Below are positions 17,902-26,815 of a stretch of 64,000 bases of DNA, in pieces. A program made the translations under genes and the position numbers. The stretch is from Mycobacterium sp. SMC-4 (GTDB lineage Bacteria > Actinomycetota > Actinomycetes > Mycobacteriales > Mycobacteriaceae). Position 1 is the first letter of the stretch. Every line of letters begins with the position of its first letter. The stretch is from the NCBI RefSeq assembly GCF_025263265.1, contig NZ_CP079869.1, positions 1,984,001 through 2,048,000 of the forward strand, in the 5' to 3' direction. The notes under the pieces were generated by a model, which saw only the letters and a program-made list of their open reading frames with translations, made no database searches and had not been told where the DNA came from.

Positions 17902-19128
17902 ATGACAAAGACGGACCGTGACCAGAGCAATGCGCGCCCCAGGCGCGATCTTGTTCGCCCGATGGTGGGACTGACCGCTCTGCTCGCCCTGGTGGGCATT
18001 GTGGTTCTGGCGCTAAGCATGTTTCGCGGCAGCTTCGCTGACACCGTCGCTGTGACCGTGGTCTCGTCACGGGCCGGCCTGGTGATGAACCCCGACGCCA
18101 AGGTCAAGCTCAATGACATCCAGGTCGGAACCGTAGCCGCGATCGAGCATCGATCCGACGGCAAGGCCGAACTGAGGCTCGCGATCGATCGCTCACAAAT
18201 CTCGATGATCCCCTCAAACGTGGCGGTCAGTGTCGCCTCGTCGACCGTGTTCGGCGCGAAGTTCGTCGAGTTCACCCTGCCGGGTGATCCTGCGGCCACC
18301 CCGATCCGTGCGGGACAGATCATCGAAGGTGACCATGTCACCGTCGAAATCAACACGGTATTCGAGCAACTGACCTCCGTGTTGTCGCAGATCCAGCCCG
18401 AGCATCTCAACCAGACGCTCACTGCGCTGTCATCCGGCGTCAGCGGTCGCGGAGCAAAAATGGGCCAGATCATCAGCGACGTCGACGTGACGTTGGCTGC
18501 CTTGGAACCCAGCCTGGATATCCTCAGTCACGACATTGCGGTGGCGCCTCGGGTGTTGAACATCTACGCCGATGTGGTCGAAGATCTGGTCACTGTTGCC
18601 GATCGCACGGCGTCGATCGGCCGCATCGTGGTCGAGCAGCAACACGAACTCGACACGGTGCTGCTCAGCATCATCGGGTTCGGCGCCGCCGGGACCGACG
18701 TGCTGTCCACCAATCACCGGCCGTTGGCCGAACTGGTGGGACTGCTCGCACCCGTCACCGCTTTGACGCGGCAATACGATCAAGCACTGTATTGCATTCT
18801 GGCCGGCGCGGTGCCGCTGGCCAAAATTCCACCGGCTCGGGTGCCGGGTGCCGAGGTGATGGCCAGCTTCCAATGGGGGATGGACCCATACCGGTACCCG
18901 TCGGATCTGCCCAAGGTCGCGGCCACGGGAGGGCCCCAGTGTCAGGGTTTGCCCCGAATTCCTTATGAGACGCGCCCGCCCTACGTGGTCGCCGATACGG
19001 GCACCAATCCCTGGAAGTACGGAAACCGCGGTATCACGCTCAATACGGCCGGAATGAAGGAGTTTCTGCTGGGGCGTCCGCTCGATGGTCCACCACGCAA
19101 TTCGTCGCAGATCGGAATGCCCGGATGA
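17902..19128 (+). CDS. mceA: MceA-family protein (first of mceABCDEF)
   Basis: A 408-aa protein with an N-terminal signal anchor (~residues 22-42), an MCE/MlaD domain (SRAGLVMNPDAKVKLNDIQVG onward) and the helical extension used to form the periplasmic needle. Order and sequence mark it as MceA. Mce complexes carry lipids, fatty acids or sterols across the mycobacterial envelope using YrbE permeases and an MceG ATPase. No yrbE genes lie upstream here; the gap holds only 71 bp. It overlaps mceB by 4 bp. Confidence 0.88.
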   Translation: MTKTDRDQSNARPRRDLVRPMVGLTALLALVGIVVLALSMFRGSFADTVAVTVVSSRAGLVMNPDAKVKLNDIQVGTVAAIEHRSDGKAELRLAIDRSQISMIPSNVAVSVASSTVFGAKFVEFTLPGDPAATPIRAGQIIEGDHVTVEINTVFEQLTSVLSQIQPEHLNQTLTALSSGVSGRGAKMGQIISDVDVTLAALEPSLDILSHDIAVAPRVLNIYADVVEDLVTVADRTASIGRIVVEQQHELDTVLLSIIGFGAAGTDVLSTNHRPLAELVGLLAPVTALTRQYDQALYCILAGAVPLAKIPPARVPGAEVMASFQWGMDPYRYPSDLPKVAATGGPQCQGLPRIPYETRPPYVVADTGTNPWKYGNRGITLNTAGMKEFLLGRPLDGPPRNSSQIGMPG

Positions 19129-20153
19129 GCCGCTCCGGGGTCACCATGGCCAAGTTCGGCGTGTTCGTGACCGTCATGTCGCTGTTGACGGTGTGTTTGT
19201 TCGCGGTATTCGGCGAGTACCGGGGTGGGGCGAGCACTCGATATTCGGTGGTCTTCGACGATGTCTCCGACTTGCAGCCGGGTGACTCTGTGCGGGTCGC
19301 CGGTATCCGGATCGGCTCGGTGAACTCCGTGTCGTTGCGACCGGACAAACGGGTGCTGGTCGGCTTCGACGCTGATCGGCACGTTGTGCTCACCACCGGA
19401 ACTCGTGCGGCGGTGCGGTACTTGAACCTGGTCGGGGATCGCTACCTCGAGCTGATTGACGGCCCTGGCGATACGGTCAGCCTGCCCGCGAATGCAGAAA
19501 TACCGGTTGACCGCACGATGCCCGCTCTTGATCTCGACGTTCTGCTGCACGGACTCAAGCCCGTGGTCCGGGGCCTGGACCCGCGCGACGTCAATCAGTT
19601 GACCTCGGCGTTGATCCAGATCATGCAGGGACAAGGTGGAACGGTGGAATCACTGCTGTCGCAGACCTCCTCGTTCACCAACGCCCTCGCCAACAACGGA
19701 CAGGTGATCGAAACACTGATTGACAATCTCAACATCGCAATGGAGACGCTGCGCACCGAGGGCGAGCACTTCGGCGGTGCGGTCGACAAGCTGCACCGAC
19801 TCGTCGAAGAGCTCGCGACAGAACGTGAGCCGATCGGTGCAGCAATCGAGGCGCTCAGCGATGGCACCGCCTCGCTGGTCGGGCTTCTCGGCGAGGCGCG
19901 CGCGCCGTTGGCGGCCGGTGTTGATCAGCTCCACCGGCTTGCTCCCGCCATCGATGCGCAGAAAGATCTCCTCGATGGCGTTCTGCAGAGGTCGCCGGAG
20001 AACTATCGCAAGCTCGCACGCATGGGTGCATACGGGAGCTTCTTCAACTACTACCTGTGCGGGGTGACCGTCCGCGTCTCGGATCTGCAGGGCCGCACGG
20101 CGGTGTTCCCGTGGATCAAACAAGACACGGGCAGGTGTGCGGAGAATCCATGA
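19125..20153 (+). CDS. mceB: MceB-family protein
   Basis: A 342-aa protein. The N-terminal helix FGVFVTVMSLLTVCLFAVFG serves as signal anchor, followed by an MCE domain (YSVVFDDVSDLQPGDSVRVAG) and long helices (~170-300). The C-terminus has the usual NYYLCGVTVRV-like end with a Cys. It starts with ATGA overlap on mceA and ends with ATGA overlap on mceC, so the genes are translated in series. It is part of the hexameric Mce substrate-transfer assembly. Confidence 0.88.
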   Translation: MSRSGVTMAKFGVFVTVMSLLTVCLFAVFGEYRGGASTRYSVVFDDVSDLQPGDSVRVAGIRIGSVNSVSLRPDKRVLVGFDADRHVVLTTGTRAAVRYLNLVGDRYLELIDGPGDTVSLPANAEIPVDRTMPALDLDVLLHGLKPVVRGLDPRDVNQLTSALIQIMQGQGGTVESLLSQTSSFTNALANNGQVIETLIDNLNIAMETLRTEGEHFGGAVDKLHRLVEELATEREPIGAAIEALSDGTASLVGLLGEARAPLAAGVDQLHRLAPAIDAQKDLLDGVLQRSPENYRKLARMGAYGSFFNYYLCGVTVRVSDLQGRTAVFPWIKQDTGRCAENP

Positions 20154-21241
20154 ACAGATACCGCGGCAACAAGCTCATTCGTTCCGGTTTCATCGGCGTG
20201 ACGCTGGTCGTGTTGGTGATCGCGATCGGACTTCGACCCGAGCACGTGACTTCCTGGGCGAGCGCGATTCGTTACCAGGCGGTGTTCTCCGAGGCAGGGG
20301 GGTTGGCCGCCGGCAACGCCGTGAAGATCGCCGGGGTGACCGTCGGCAGTGTGACCGACGTGTCGCTCCAGCGTGGCGAAGCGCTGGTCACCTTCACGGT
20401 CAGGAGCAGCGTCAGTCTGGGATCGGAAACAACTGCACACATCCGGACCGGAACGCTACTCGGCCAGCGGGTGTTGACGCTGGAGTCGTCCGGCGATGAC
20501 TCGATGTCCTCGATGCAGCGCATCCCCGTCACGCGCACCTCGTCACCGTATTCGCTGAGCGAGGCGGTGGGCGATCTGACCACCAACGTCGCAGGTACCG
20601 ACACCGAATCGCTGAACCATTCACTCGACGTGCTTTCGGAGACACTCGACCAGATAGCACCCCAACTCGGACCGACCTTCGAGGGTCTGACGCGACTGTC
20701 TCGGTCGTTGAACAGCCGCGACCAGACAGTGGCCGAATTGCTGGCGCACACCTCGGATGTCACGAGCATACTGGCCGAACGCAGCGACCAGGTGAACAGC
20801 CTGATCCTCAACGCCAACGACCTGACCAGCGTTCTGGTGGAGCGTCGTGAGGCGATCGTTTCTCTGCTGGCATCGACATCATTGCTGGCCCAGCTGATTT
20901 CGGGAATCATCGAGGACAACGAGGAAGAACTGGCGCCGACGCTGGAAAAACTCAATGACATCGCGGCGATGCTGGAGAAGAATCGCGACAACATCGGCAA
21001 AGCGATCCCCGGCCTGGCCAAGTTCCAGAGCGGGCTCAGCGAGTTGGTGTCGAGCGGGCCGTATTACATCGGGTACATCCCGAATCTGACTCAGGGAGCA
21101 CTGCTCCAGCCGTTCCTCGACTACGCTTTCGGATTCCGTCGTGGCGTGGACGCCGGCCAGCCGCCAGACAATGCCGGTCCCCGCGCCGAGATTCCGTTCC
21201 CCTACAACGGCATTCCGGAACGTCAGGAGCACGCCGGGTGA
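20150..21241 (+). CDS. mceC: MceC-family protein
   Basis: This 363-aa reading begins at ATG 20150, which overlaps the mceB stop. A longer in-frame extension to 20057 lies inside mceB and is rejected. N-terminal helix IRSGFIGVTLVVLVIAIGL, MCE domain (YQAVFSEAGGLAAGNAVKIAGVTVG) and heptad-like helical region through ~300. The C-terminal tail ends with FPYNGIPERQEHAG. It overlaps mceD by 4 bp. Confidence 0.88.
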   Translation: MNRYRGNKLIRSGFIGVTLVVLVIAIGLRPEHVTSWASAIRYQAVFSEAGGLAAGNAVKIAGVTVGSVTDVSLQRGEALVTFTVRSSVSLGSETTAHIRTGTLLGQRVLTLESSGDDSMSSMQRIPVTRTSSPYSLSEAVGDLTTNVAGTDTESLNHSLDVLSETLDQIAPQLGPTFEGLTRLSRSLNSRDQTVAELLAHTSDVTSILAERSDQVNSLILNANDLTSVLVERREAIVSLLASTSLLAQLISGIIEDNEEELAPTLEKLNDIAAMLEKNRDNIGKAIPGLAKFQSGLSELVSSGPYYIGYIPNLTQGALLQPFLDYAFGFRRGVDAGQPPDNAGPRAEIPFPYNGIPERQEHAG

Positions 21242-22605
21242 TGAACCGCAAGAAGTTGCTCACCATCACGATGAGTCTGCTGACCGTCACACTGTTCGCC
21301 GCGACTGTGTTCCTGGTCCGACAACACCACTTCGGTCCGGTAACCATCACCGCCGACTTCAGCACTGCGACTGCGATATATCCCGGTGACGAGGTACGGG
21401 TGGCCGGAGTCAAGGTCGGCACCATCTCCGCGATCACGCCCCAGCCGAGCTTCACCCGGGTGAGCATGAGTGTCGATCGTGGTGTGCCGATTCCCGCCGA
21501 CGCCGGCGCGGTCATCGTCGCGCCCAACCTGATCTCGGCGCGCTACGTGCAATTGACGCCGGCCTATCTGGACAGCGGGCCGCAGATGGCCGACGGAGCG
21601 TCAATTCCGCTCGGGAAAACCGCAGTGCCCGTGGAATGGGATGAAGTCAAGAAACAGTTGACACGCCTGGCGACAGAGTTGGGACCGAGCGGCGCAGATC
21701 CCGATACAGCCACCGCCAGGTTCATCGACAGCGCTGCCACCGCGATGGCCGGCAACGGCGATGCTCTGCGTCAGACGTTGACCCAATTGTCCGGCGTCGG
21801 ACGCATTCTTGCCGAGGGCAGCGGTGACATCGTCGAGGTCATCAAGAATCTTCAGACGTTCATCTCCACGCTACGCGCCAGCAGCACACAGATCGTGCAG
21901 TTCCAGGACCGGTTGGCGACGCTGACCAGTGTGCTGGACGGCAGCAGATCCGACCTGGACCAGGCTCTGGTCAATGTCTCCGAGGTCGTCACCGACGTCG
22001 AGCGCTTCGTGCGGGGGAGTCGCAACCAAACCGCGGAGCAGATCCAGCGGCTTGCCAATGTGACGCAGAATGTCGTCGACCATCAACGCGACCTCGAACA
22101 GATCCTGCATGTCGCCCCCACGTCGATTGCGAACACCCTCAACATGTTCGACCCCCGCGACGGCGGTGCCACCGGCATCTTCACCCTGTCCAACATCAGC
22201 AATCCGGTGCAGTTCCTCTGCGGCGCGATTGGTGCCATCGAGAACACCACAGCACCCGAGACCGCCAAGCTGTGCGCCCAGTACCTGGGGCCGGCATTGC
22301 GGCTGATGAACGTCAATTACATACCGCTACCGCTCAATCCGCTGCTGAACCCGGCGCCGGCGCCGGAGTACCTTGTCTACACCGACCCCGCACTGGCGCC
22401 CGGGGGTTCGGGTGGCGCGCCGGTCCCTCAGACTGCGCCCTCGGTGTCGGCCTACACCGGTGCCGGCGACGTAGCCCCACCCCCGGGTTATGGGCCGGTG
22501 CCGCCAGTGACCGCAACCGACCTGGAAGGCTTGATGCTGCCACCGGCCGCGGTCCCGCCGACCGCAGCTGCACCACCCCTTGCTGCCGAAGGACCCACAT
22601 CATGA
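21238..22605 (+). CDS. mceD: MceD-family protein
   Basis: A 455-aa protein with signal anchor LLTITMSLLTVTLFAATVFLV, MCE domain (ITADFSTATAIYPGDEVRVAGVKVG) and helical needle section. A Pro/Ala-rich low-complexity C-terminus runs from about residue 360, as is common in MceD. GTG 21238 or ATG 21241 can both serve as start. Its stop overlaps the mceE ATG. Confidence 0.88.
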   Translation: MMNRKKLLTITMSLLTVTLFAATVFLVRQHHFGPVTITADFSTATAIYPGDEVRVAGVKVGTISAITPQPSFTRVSMSVDRGVPIPADAGAVIVAPNLISARYVQLTPAYLDSGPQMADGASIPLGKTAVPVEWDEVKKQLTRLATELGPSGADPDTATARFIDSAATAMAGNGDALRQTLTQLSGVGRILAEGSGDIVEVIKNLQTFISTLRASSTQIVQFQDRLATLTSVLDGSRSDLDQALVNVSEVVTDVERFVRGSRNQTAEQIQRLANVTQNVVDHQRDLEQILHVAPTSIANTLNMFDPRDGGATGIFTLSNISNPVQFLCGAIGAIENTTAPETAKLCAQYLGPALRLMNVNYIPLPLNPLLNPAPAPEYLVYTDPALAPGGSGGAPVPQTAPSVSAYTGAGDVAPPPGYGPVPPVTATDLEGLMLPPAAVPPTAAAPPLAAEGPTS

Positions 22606-23807
22606 GCACCATCGGAACCGCAAAAGCGGGAATTGCCGCGGCCTGTTCTGTCGTGTTGGTCACCACCGGATGCAGCTTCCAGGGCGTGAACTCGCTGCCT
22701 CTGCCGGGGGTGGTCGGCCGCGGATCTGATGCCGCGGTGTATCACGTGCAGGTCAGTAACGTCGGTACGCTGGAAACGAATTCACCGGTCATGGTCGATG
22801 ACGTCATCGTCGGCAGCGTCGCCAAGATGACTGTTTCAGACTGGCGAGCCAACGTCGAGATCTCGGTGCGACCCGACGTTGAACTGCCCGCCAACGTGTT
22901 CGCCAGGGTCGGGCAGACGAGTCTGCTCGGCTCGATGCACATCGCGCTGGACCCACCGCTGGGCCAAGCGCCCCAGGGGCGCCTCACTCCCGGGGCGACC
23001 ATCCCGATCTCGCAGTCGGCGGTGTTTCCTTCGACAGAACGCACGCTGTCCAGCGTGTCGACCGTGGTCAACGCCGGTGGGTTGGGTCAGATCGGCGACA
23101 TCATCCACAGCTTCAACGCAGCGTTGAGTGGTCGTGAGTCCGAAGCACGCGACATCTTGGCGCGGCTGGACAGATTCGTCGGTGTCTTCGACCGTCAGCG
23201 TGGAGATGTCATCGCATCCCTGCAGGCGCTCGACAGACTGGCGTCAGGACTGGTCGTCCAACGCGAAGCGGTTCGCCGGGCGCTGAACGATATTCCGCCG
23301 GCACTGGATGTGCTCATCGCCCAACGAGCGCAATTCACCACCGCTTTGGAGCACTTGCGGACGTTCAGTGACATCACTCGTACCGTGGTCAGAGACACCC
23401 AGACCGACCTTGTCGAGACGCTGTCCAATCTCGACCCCACCCTACGGGCGCTGGCCGATGTCGGACCCGACATCGGCGTGGCACTGGCCTTTCTTCCCGT
23501 CATGCCCTTCGGCCAGAACCTGATCGACCGCGGCGTCCGTGGCGACTACATGAACCTCTTCGCCGTCATGGACCTCACCGTCCCTCGGTTGAAGCGCACC
23601 TTGTTCTCGGGAACGAGGTGGGGCGACCCGCACGCCCTGTTGGTCCCCGCCCCCGGCGATCCCGGTTATGACACGTTCTACGGATCCAACCCGCTGACAG
23701 CTCCGTTGGCGGCACCACCGGCCGATGACCCGCCACCCGAGAATCCGACACCCTCCGAGCCGCACAGCGCAGGCCCGGTGCCTGCCACCCCGCCGGGAGC
23801 ACGCTGA
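22602..23807 (+). CDS. mceE: MceE-family lipoprotein
   Basis: A 401-aa protein from ATG 22602. Its signal peptide ends in a lipobox, VTTGC, so Cys26 or nearby should be lipidated and anchor the protein in the membrane, as in other MceE (LprK-type) proteins. The MCE domain follows (YHVQVSNVGTLETNSPVMVDDVIVG). A Pro-rich tail begins near residue 365. It overlaps mceD and touches mceF. Confidence 0.9.
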   Translation: MSTIGTAKAGIAAACSVVLVTTGCSFQGVNSLPLPGVVGRGSDAAVYHVQVSNVGTLETNSPVMVDDVIVGSVAKMTVSDWRANVEISVRPDVELPANVFARVGQTSLLGSMHIALDPPLGQAPQGRLTPGATIPISQSAVFPSTERTLSSVSTVVNAGGLGQIGDIIHSFNAALSGRESEARDILARLDRFVGVFDRQRGDVIASLQALDRLASGLVVQREAVRRALNDIPPALDVLIAQRAQFTTALEHLRTFSDITRTVVRDTQTDLVETLSNLDPTLRALADVGPDIGVALAFLPVMPFGQNLIDRGVRGDYMNLFAVMDLTVPRLKRTLFSGTRWGDPHALLVPAPGDPGYDTFYGSNPLTAPLAAPPADDPPPENPTPSEPHSAGPVPATPPGAR

Positions 23808-25357
23808 TGCTGACTCGTTTTGTGCGCCTTCAGCTGATCATTTTCACGATTGCGTCGATCATCGGCGTCACCACGATGGTCGTTAGCTACCTGCAGGTGC
23901 CTACGCTGCTGGGCGTCGGGCGAATCACGGTCACCCTCGAATTACCGCGTGGCGGTGGGCTTTACCGGCTCGCCAACGTCACCTACCGGGGCGCGCAGAT
24001 CGGTAAGGTGGCCGATGTGACGCTGGCTGGGCCGGGGGCCGAAGTCACGTTGCTGCTGGACAGGTCGACGAAAGTTCCCGCCGATCTCGTGGCCGAGGTG
24101 CGTAGTGTCTCGGCGATCGGTGAACAGTACGTCGACCTGCGGCCGCGCAGCGCCGGGCCGCCCTACCTGGCTGACGGATCGGTCATTTCGATCCGCGACA
24201 CCGAGGTGCCCCAGCCGGTGGGGCCGATGCTGGACCGCACCAGCGCGCTGCTGGGTAGCATCCCCGGTGAGCAGGTGTCGGCTCTGCTGGACGAAACGGC
24301 CCGGGCCTTCGATGGCGCGGGTTACGACGTCGGGTCCCTGATCGATTCTGCGGCAGTGGTGGCCAAGGACAGCCGTGGCGCGGCCGAGCAACTGCGCATG
24401 CTCATCGACGACTCCCGGCCGCTGCTCGACGGACAGATCGAGTCCGAACAGGACACCCGCACCTGGACTCGCAGTCTGGCCAACGTCACCGATCAGTTGG
24501 TGACCAATGATCCGCAATTGCGCACCATCCTGGCCTCGGCGCCGGGTGCACTAGGGGAAGTGACGGAGCTGCTCGACAGCGTGCGGCCGACACTGCCGGT
24601 GTTGCTGGCCAACCTGACCAGCGTCGGCCAGGTGGCGGTGACCTATTTGCCGTCCTTGGAACAGCTGCTGGTCCTGGTGCCGCCGTTCTTTGCCAATCTT
24701 CAGGCGATCGCGCCGAACAACAATGCGACCGGACTACCGCTGGGTGACTTCCGGATCCAGATGAACGACCCGCCGGCGTGCACCGTCGGATTCCTGCCAC
24801 CATCGCAGTGGCGCTCACCGGCGGACACCACGACGGTCGACACGCCTGAAGGCCTCTACTGCAAATTGCCTCAGGACTCACCGATTGCAGTACGAGGTGC
24901 GCGGAATTTGCCCTGCATGGCTCGGCCCGGCAAGCGGGCGCCGACGGTGGAAATCTGTGACAGCGACGAACCATATGTGCCGCTGGCGATGCGCCAGCAT
25001 GCGTTGGGTCCGGCACCCTTCGACCCCAATCTGGTGTCACAAGGTGTTGCGCCCGACGACCGAACCACATTCCAGGAGCGGATCTTCGCCCCGCCCGAGG
25101 GCACGCGCCCACCGGCCGAGGCAGGGGTGGCGCCGCCGCCCCCGCCATCTGCATCCGGCGCGCCGCCGGCAGCACCGAGCTCGGCGCAGAGTCCCGCAGA
25201 GGTGGCGCCCGCGGTCGCGGTGCGGACCTACGATCCGCGTACCGGGCGCTATCTCGCGCCTGGTGGAACGGTGGGACAGCAGTCCAACCTGGCAACGGCC
25301 ACGCAGCCGACGGGTTGGCAGGATCTGGTCATCGCCCCGGAGTATCTGTCGCCATGA
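23807..25357 (+). CDS. mceF: MceF-family protein
   Basis: A 516-aa protein. N-terminal anchor LIIFTIASIIGVTTMVVSYL, MCE domain (VTLELPRGGGLYRLANVTYRGAQIG), helical section to ~residue 310, a Cys-containing segment and an Ala/Pro-rich C-terminal tail. Its position as sixth mce gene and its length fit MceF. The stop overlaps the start of the secreted-protein gene. The whole set from CAR to this point reads as one operon with overlaps or short gaps. Confidence 0.88.
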   Translation: MLTRFVRLQLIIFTIASIIGVTTMVVSYLQVPTLLGVGRITVTLELPRGGGLYRLANVTYRGAQIGKVADVTLAGPGAEVTLLLDRSTKVPADLVAEVRSVSAIGEQYVDLRPRSAGPPYLADGSVISIRDTEVPQPVGPMLDRTSALLGSIPGEQVSALLDETARAFDGAGYDVGSLIDSAAVVAKDSRGAAEQLRMLIDDSRPLLDGQIESEQDTRTWTRSLANVTDQLVTNDPQLRTILASAPGALGEVTELLDSVRPTLPVLLANLTSVGQVAVTYLPSLEQLLVLVPPFFANLQAIAPNNNATGLPLGDFRIQMNDPPACTVGFLPPSQWRSPADTTTVDTPEGLYCKLPQDSPIAVRGARNLPCMARPGKRAPTVEICDSDEPYVPLAMRQHALGPAPFDPNLVSQGVAPDDRTTFQERIFAPPEGTRPPAEAGVAPPPPPSASGAPPAAPSSAQSPAEVAPAVAVRTYDPRTGRYLAPGGTVGQQSNLATATQPTGWQDLVIAPEYLSP

Positions 25358-25842
25358 TCCACCTGAACGTTGGAATTGCCGCCGCGACAACGCTGTCGAC
25401 GGTCGTCGCGGCCGCTGTCGCCACGCCGGCCAATGCCGCGGTGAACCCTGCGTTGAACGGGGTCTACACCGCGACATCCGACGGCCAACGGTCAAAGACG
25501 AACGAAAAATTCCGTGTGATGCCCAGCGTCGTCAGCAGGTGGACCATGGAATCAACGTGCTTGGGTGCCTACGACTGCTCCGGCACGGTCAGCAGCGATG
25601 CCGGCTGGACGGCGGACCTTCTCTACGCCAGCGGAATGTGGTTCGTCCAACGTACGCTCCCGGGTTGGCAGCACTGCGAAGACGGCAGCACCGCCGACGG
25701 TAGGCAGATCATCAAGTTCCACGAGGATCCGAACGACACACTGCGCTACGTCGGATGGGACACCACAGCAGGGCCCAGCGGTGCCTGCGGGGTCAACCGC
25801 CCGGTGTTCATCGAGATCCCCTTCTCCCTGGTGCCACAGTAG
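25354..25842 (+). CDS. Secreted Mce-associated protein of unknown function
   Basis: A 162-aa protein from ATG 25354, overlapping the mceF stop. It has a signal peptide with likely cleavage after ATPANA. The mature part has five or so Cys residues (including CLGAYDC, HCEDG and ACGVN) and ends FSLVPQ. Small secreted proteins often close mce operons. Its role is unknown; a periplasmic partner of the Mce needle is inferred from position. Confidence 0.75.
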   Translation: MIHLNVGIAAATTLSTVVAAAVATPANAAVNPALNGVYTATSDGQRSKTNEKFRVMPSVVSRWTMESTCLGAYDCSGTVSSDAGWTADLLYASGMWFVQRTLPGWQHCEDGSTADGRQIIKFHEDPNDTLRYVGWDTTAGPSGACGVNRPVFIEIPFSLVPQ

Positions 25843-25850
25843 GTCTGGCC

Positions 25851-25872
25851 CCACCGGGGGCGAAGCCGGTGG
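25851..25872 (+). terminator. Short GC hairpin after the mce operon
   Basis: CCACCGG (25851-25857) and CCGGTGG (25866-25872) form a 7-bp stem with an 8-nt loop nine bases after the last stop codon. There is no T tract, as is usual for mycobacterial intrinsic terminators. Confidence 0.4.
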
Positions 25873-25957
25873 CCCGCGCTGGGCGGTGCATTTGTGGATG
25901 AAGTCGCCGTTGGGGATAACTGCGCGTTCGTGTCGGAATCTGTCGGCGGGCCGGGTC

Positions 25958-26335
25958 ATGGTTGCGTACGTGACCGGAACACAGAGTCGCGGCGAACTCG
26001 GGGCTTGGGGCGAGCAACTGGCCGTTGACTATCTTCAGCGGATTGGACTCTCTGTGCTGCAACGTAATTGGCGGTGCCGCTACGGCGAGCTGGACATCAT
26101 CGCTGCCGAGCTCAACACGGTGGTTTTCGTCGAGGTGAAAACCCGTGCCGGTGATCAGTTCGGCGGGGCGGTCACCGCGGTCACCCCGGCCAAGCTGCGG
26201 CGGTTGCGCCGCCTGGCCGGGCTGTGGCTGGCGGGCCAGGACCGCAGCTGGGCGCACATACGAATCGACGTGATCGCCATTCAGGCGGGGCGACGCCGGG
26301 ATCCGGAGATCACCCATCTACAGGCGGTGGCGTGA
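25958..26335 (+). CDS. yraN: YraN/UPF0102 family protein
   Basis: A 125-aa protein with the endonuclease-fold hallmarks of UPF0102: RNWRCRYGELDIIA and VVFVEVKTRAGDQFGGA, containing the E-x-D and E-V-K residues of a restriction-endonuclease-like site. ATG 25958 is used; GTG 25970 is an alternative. It overlaps the comM ATG (ATGA), the same yraN-comM coupling seen across mycobacteria. Confidence 0.85.
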   Translation: MVAYVTGTQSRGELGAWGEQLAVDYLQRIGLSVLQRNWRCRYGELDIIAAELNTVVFVEVKTRAGDQFGGAVTAVTPAKLRRLRRLAGLWLAGQDRSWAHIRIDVIAIQAGRRRDPEITHLQAVA

Positions 26336-26787
26336 TGGCGTTGGGGCGGGCGTTCTCGGTGGCGGTGCGCGGTGTCGACGGTGAAATCGTCGAGATCGAG
26401 GCAGATATCTCCTCGGGTCTGCCGGGTGTGCATCTGGTCGGCCTGGGAGACACGGCCTTGCAGGAGTCGCGCGATCGGGTGCGCGCGGCCATTTCCAACT
26501 GCGGTTTCGATTGGCCCAAGACCCGGCTGACGCTGGCGTTGTCGCCGGCAACCCTGCCGAAAGTGGGGTCGGTTTATGACCTGGCGCTGGCCACGGTGGT
26601 GCTGGCCGCCCAAGGGAGGAAAAGCTGGCCTGGCTTGGAGAAGACGGTGTTGCTCGGTGAGCTCGCCCTCGACGGCCGGGTGCGGCCGATCAAAGGGGTG
26701 CTGCCGGCAGTGCTGGCCGCTCGCAAACACGGCTGGCCCGCCGCTGTGGTGCCCATCGACAACCTGGCCGAACCGACATATGAGTAA
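26335..26787 (+). pseudogene. comM: comM 5' fragment, interrupted by the island
   Basis: The first 144 codons are ComM/YifB (Mg-chelatase-like AAA+ helicase, which aids branch migration during natural transformation): ALGRAFSVAVRGVDGEIVEIEADIS, SGLPGVHLVGLGD. Then island sequence adds a few codons and a stop at 26785-26787. The fragment lacks the ATPase motifs, which are at 35164-36237. Excision at the GCCGA core would rejoin both parts in frame as 501 residues. The intact 5' coding sequence shows no decay, which fits a recent or reversible insertion. Confidence 0.9.
26750..26786. other. attL junction
   Basis: Left of the core the sequence is comM (codons for PIDNL); right of it is island. 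The core shared with attR is GCCGA at 26767-26771, within CT-x-GCCGA. The rebuilt attB, AACCTGGCCGAGGCCAGCC and its flanks, is an imperfect palindrome, as expected for a large serine integrase. Confidence 0.8.
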
Positions 26788-26802
26788 AGACAGTTATTGC
26801 GG

Positions 26803-26808
26803 TATGAT
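26803..26808 (+). promoter_or_regulatory. -10 box for leaderless integrase mRNA
   Basis: TATGAT lies seven bases before ATG 26816, the spacing expected if transcription starts on the A of the start codon. No ribosome site precedes ATG 26804, 26807 or 26816, which supports leaderless initiation at 26816. The promoter is about 30 bp inside attL. Confidence 0.5.
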
Positions 26809-26815
26809 GCTCCGC

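Noticed and set aside
22272..22601. Upstream extension of mceE into mceD
   Set aside because: The lipoprotein signal peptide begins at ATG 22602, which overlaps the mceD stop; the extension is an off-frame reading of mceD's Pro/Ala-rich tail.
26750..26790. tRNA gene as island attachment site
   Set aside because: No tRNA is present at either end; both ends are comM coding sequence that rejoins in frame.
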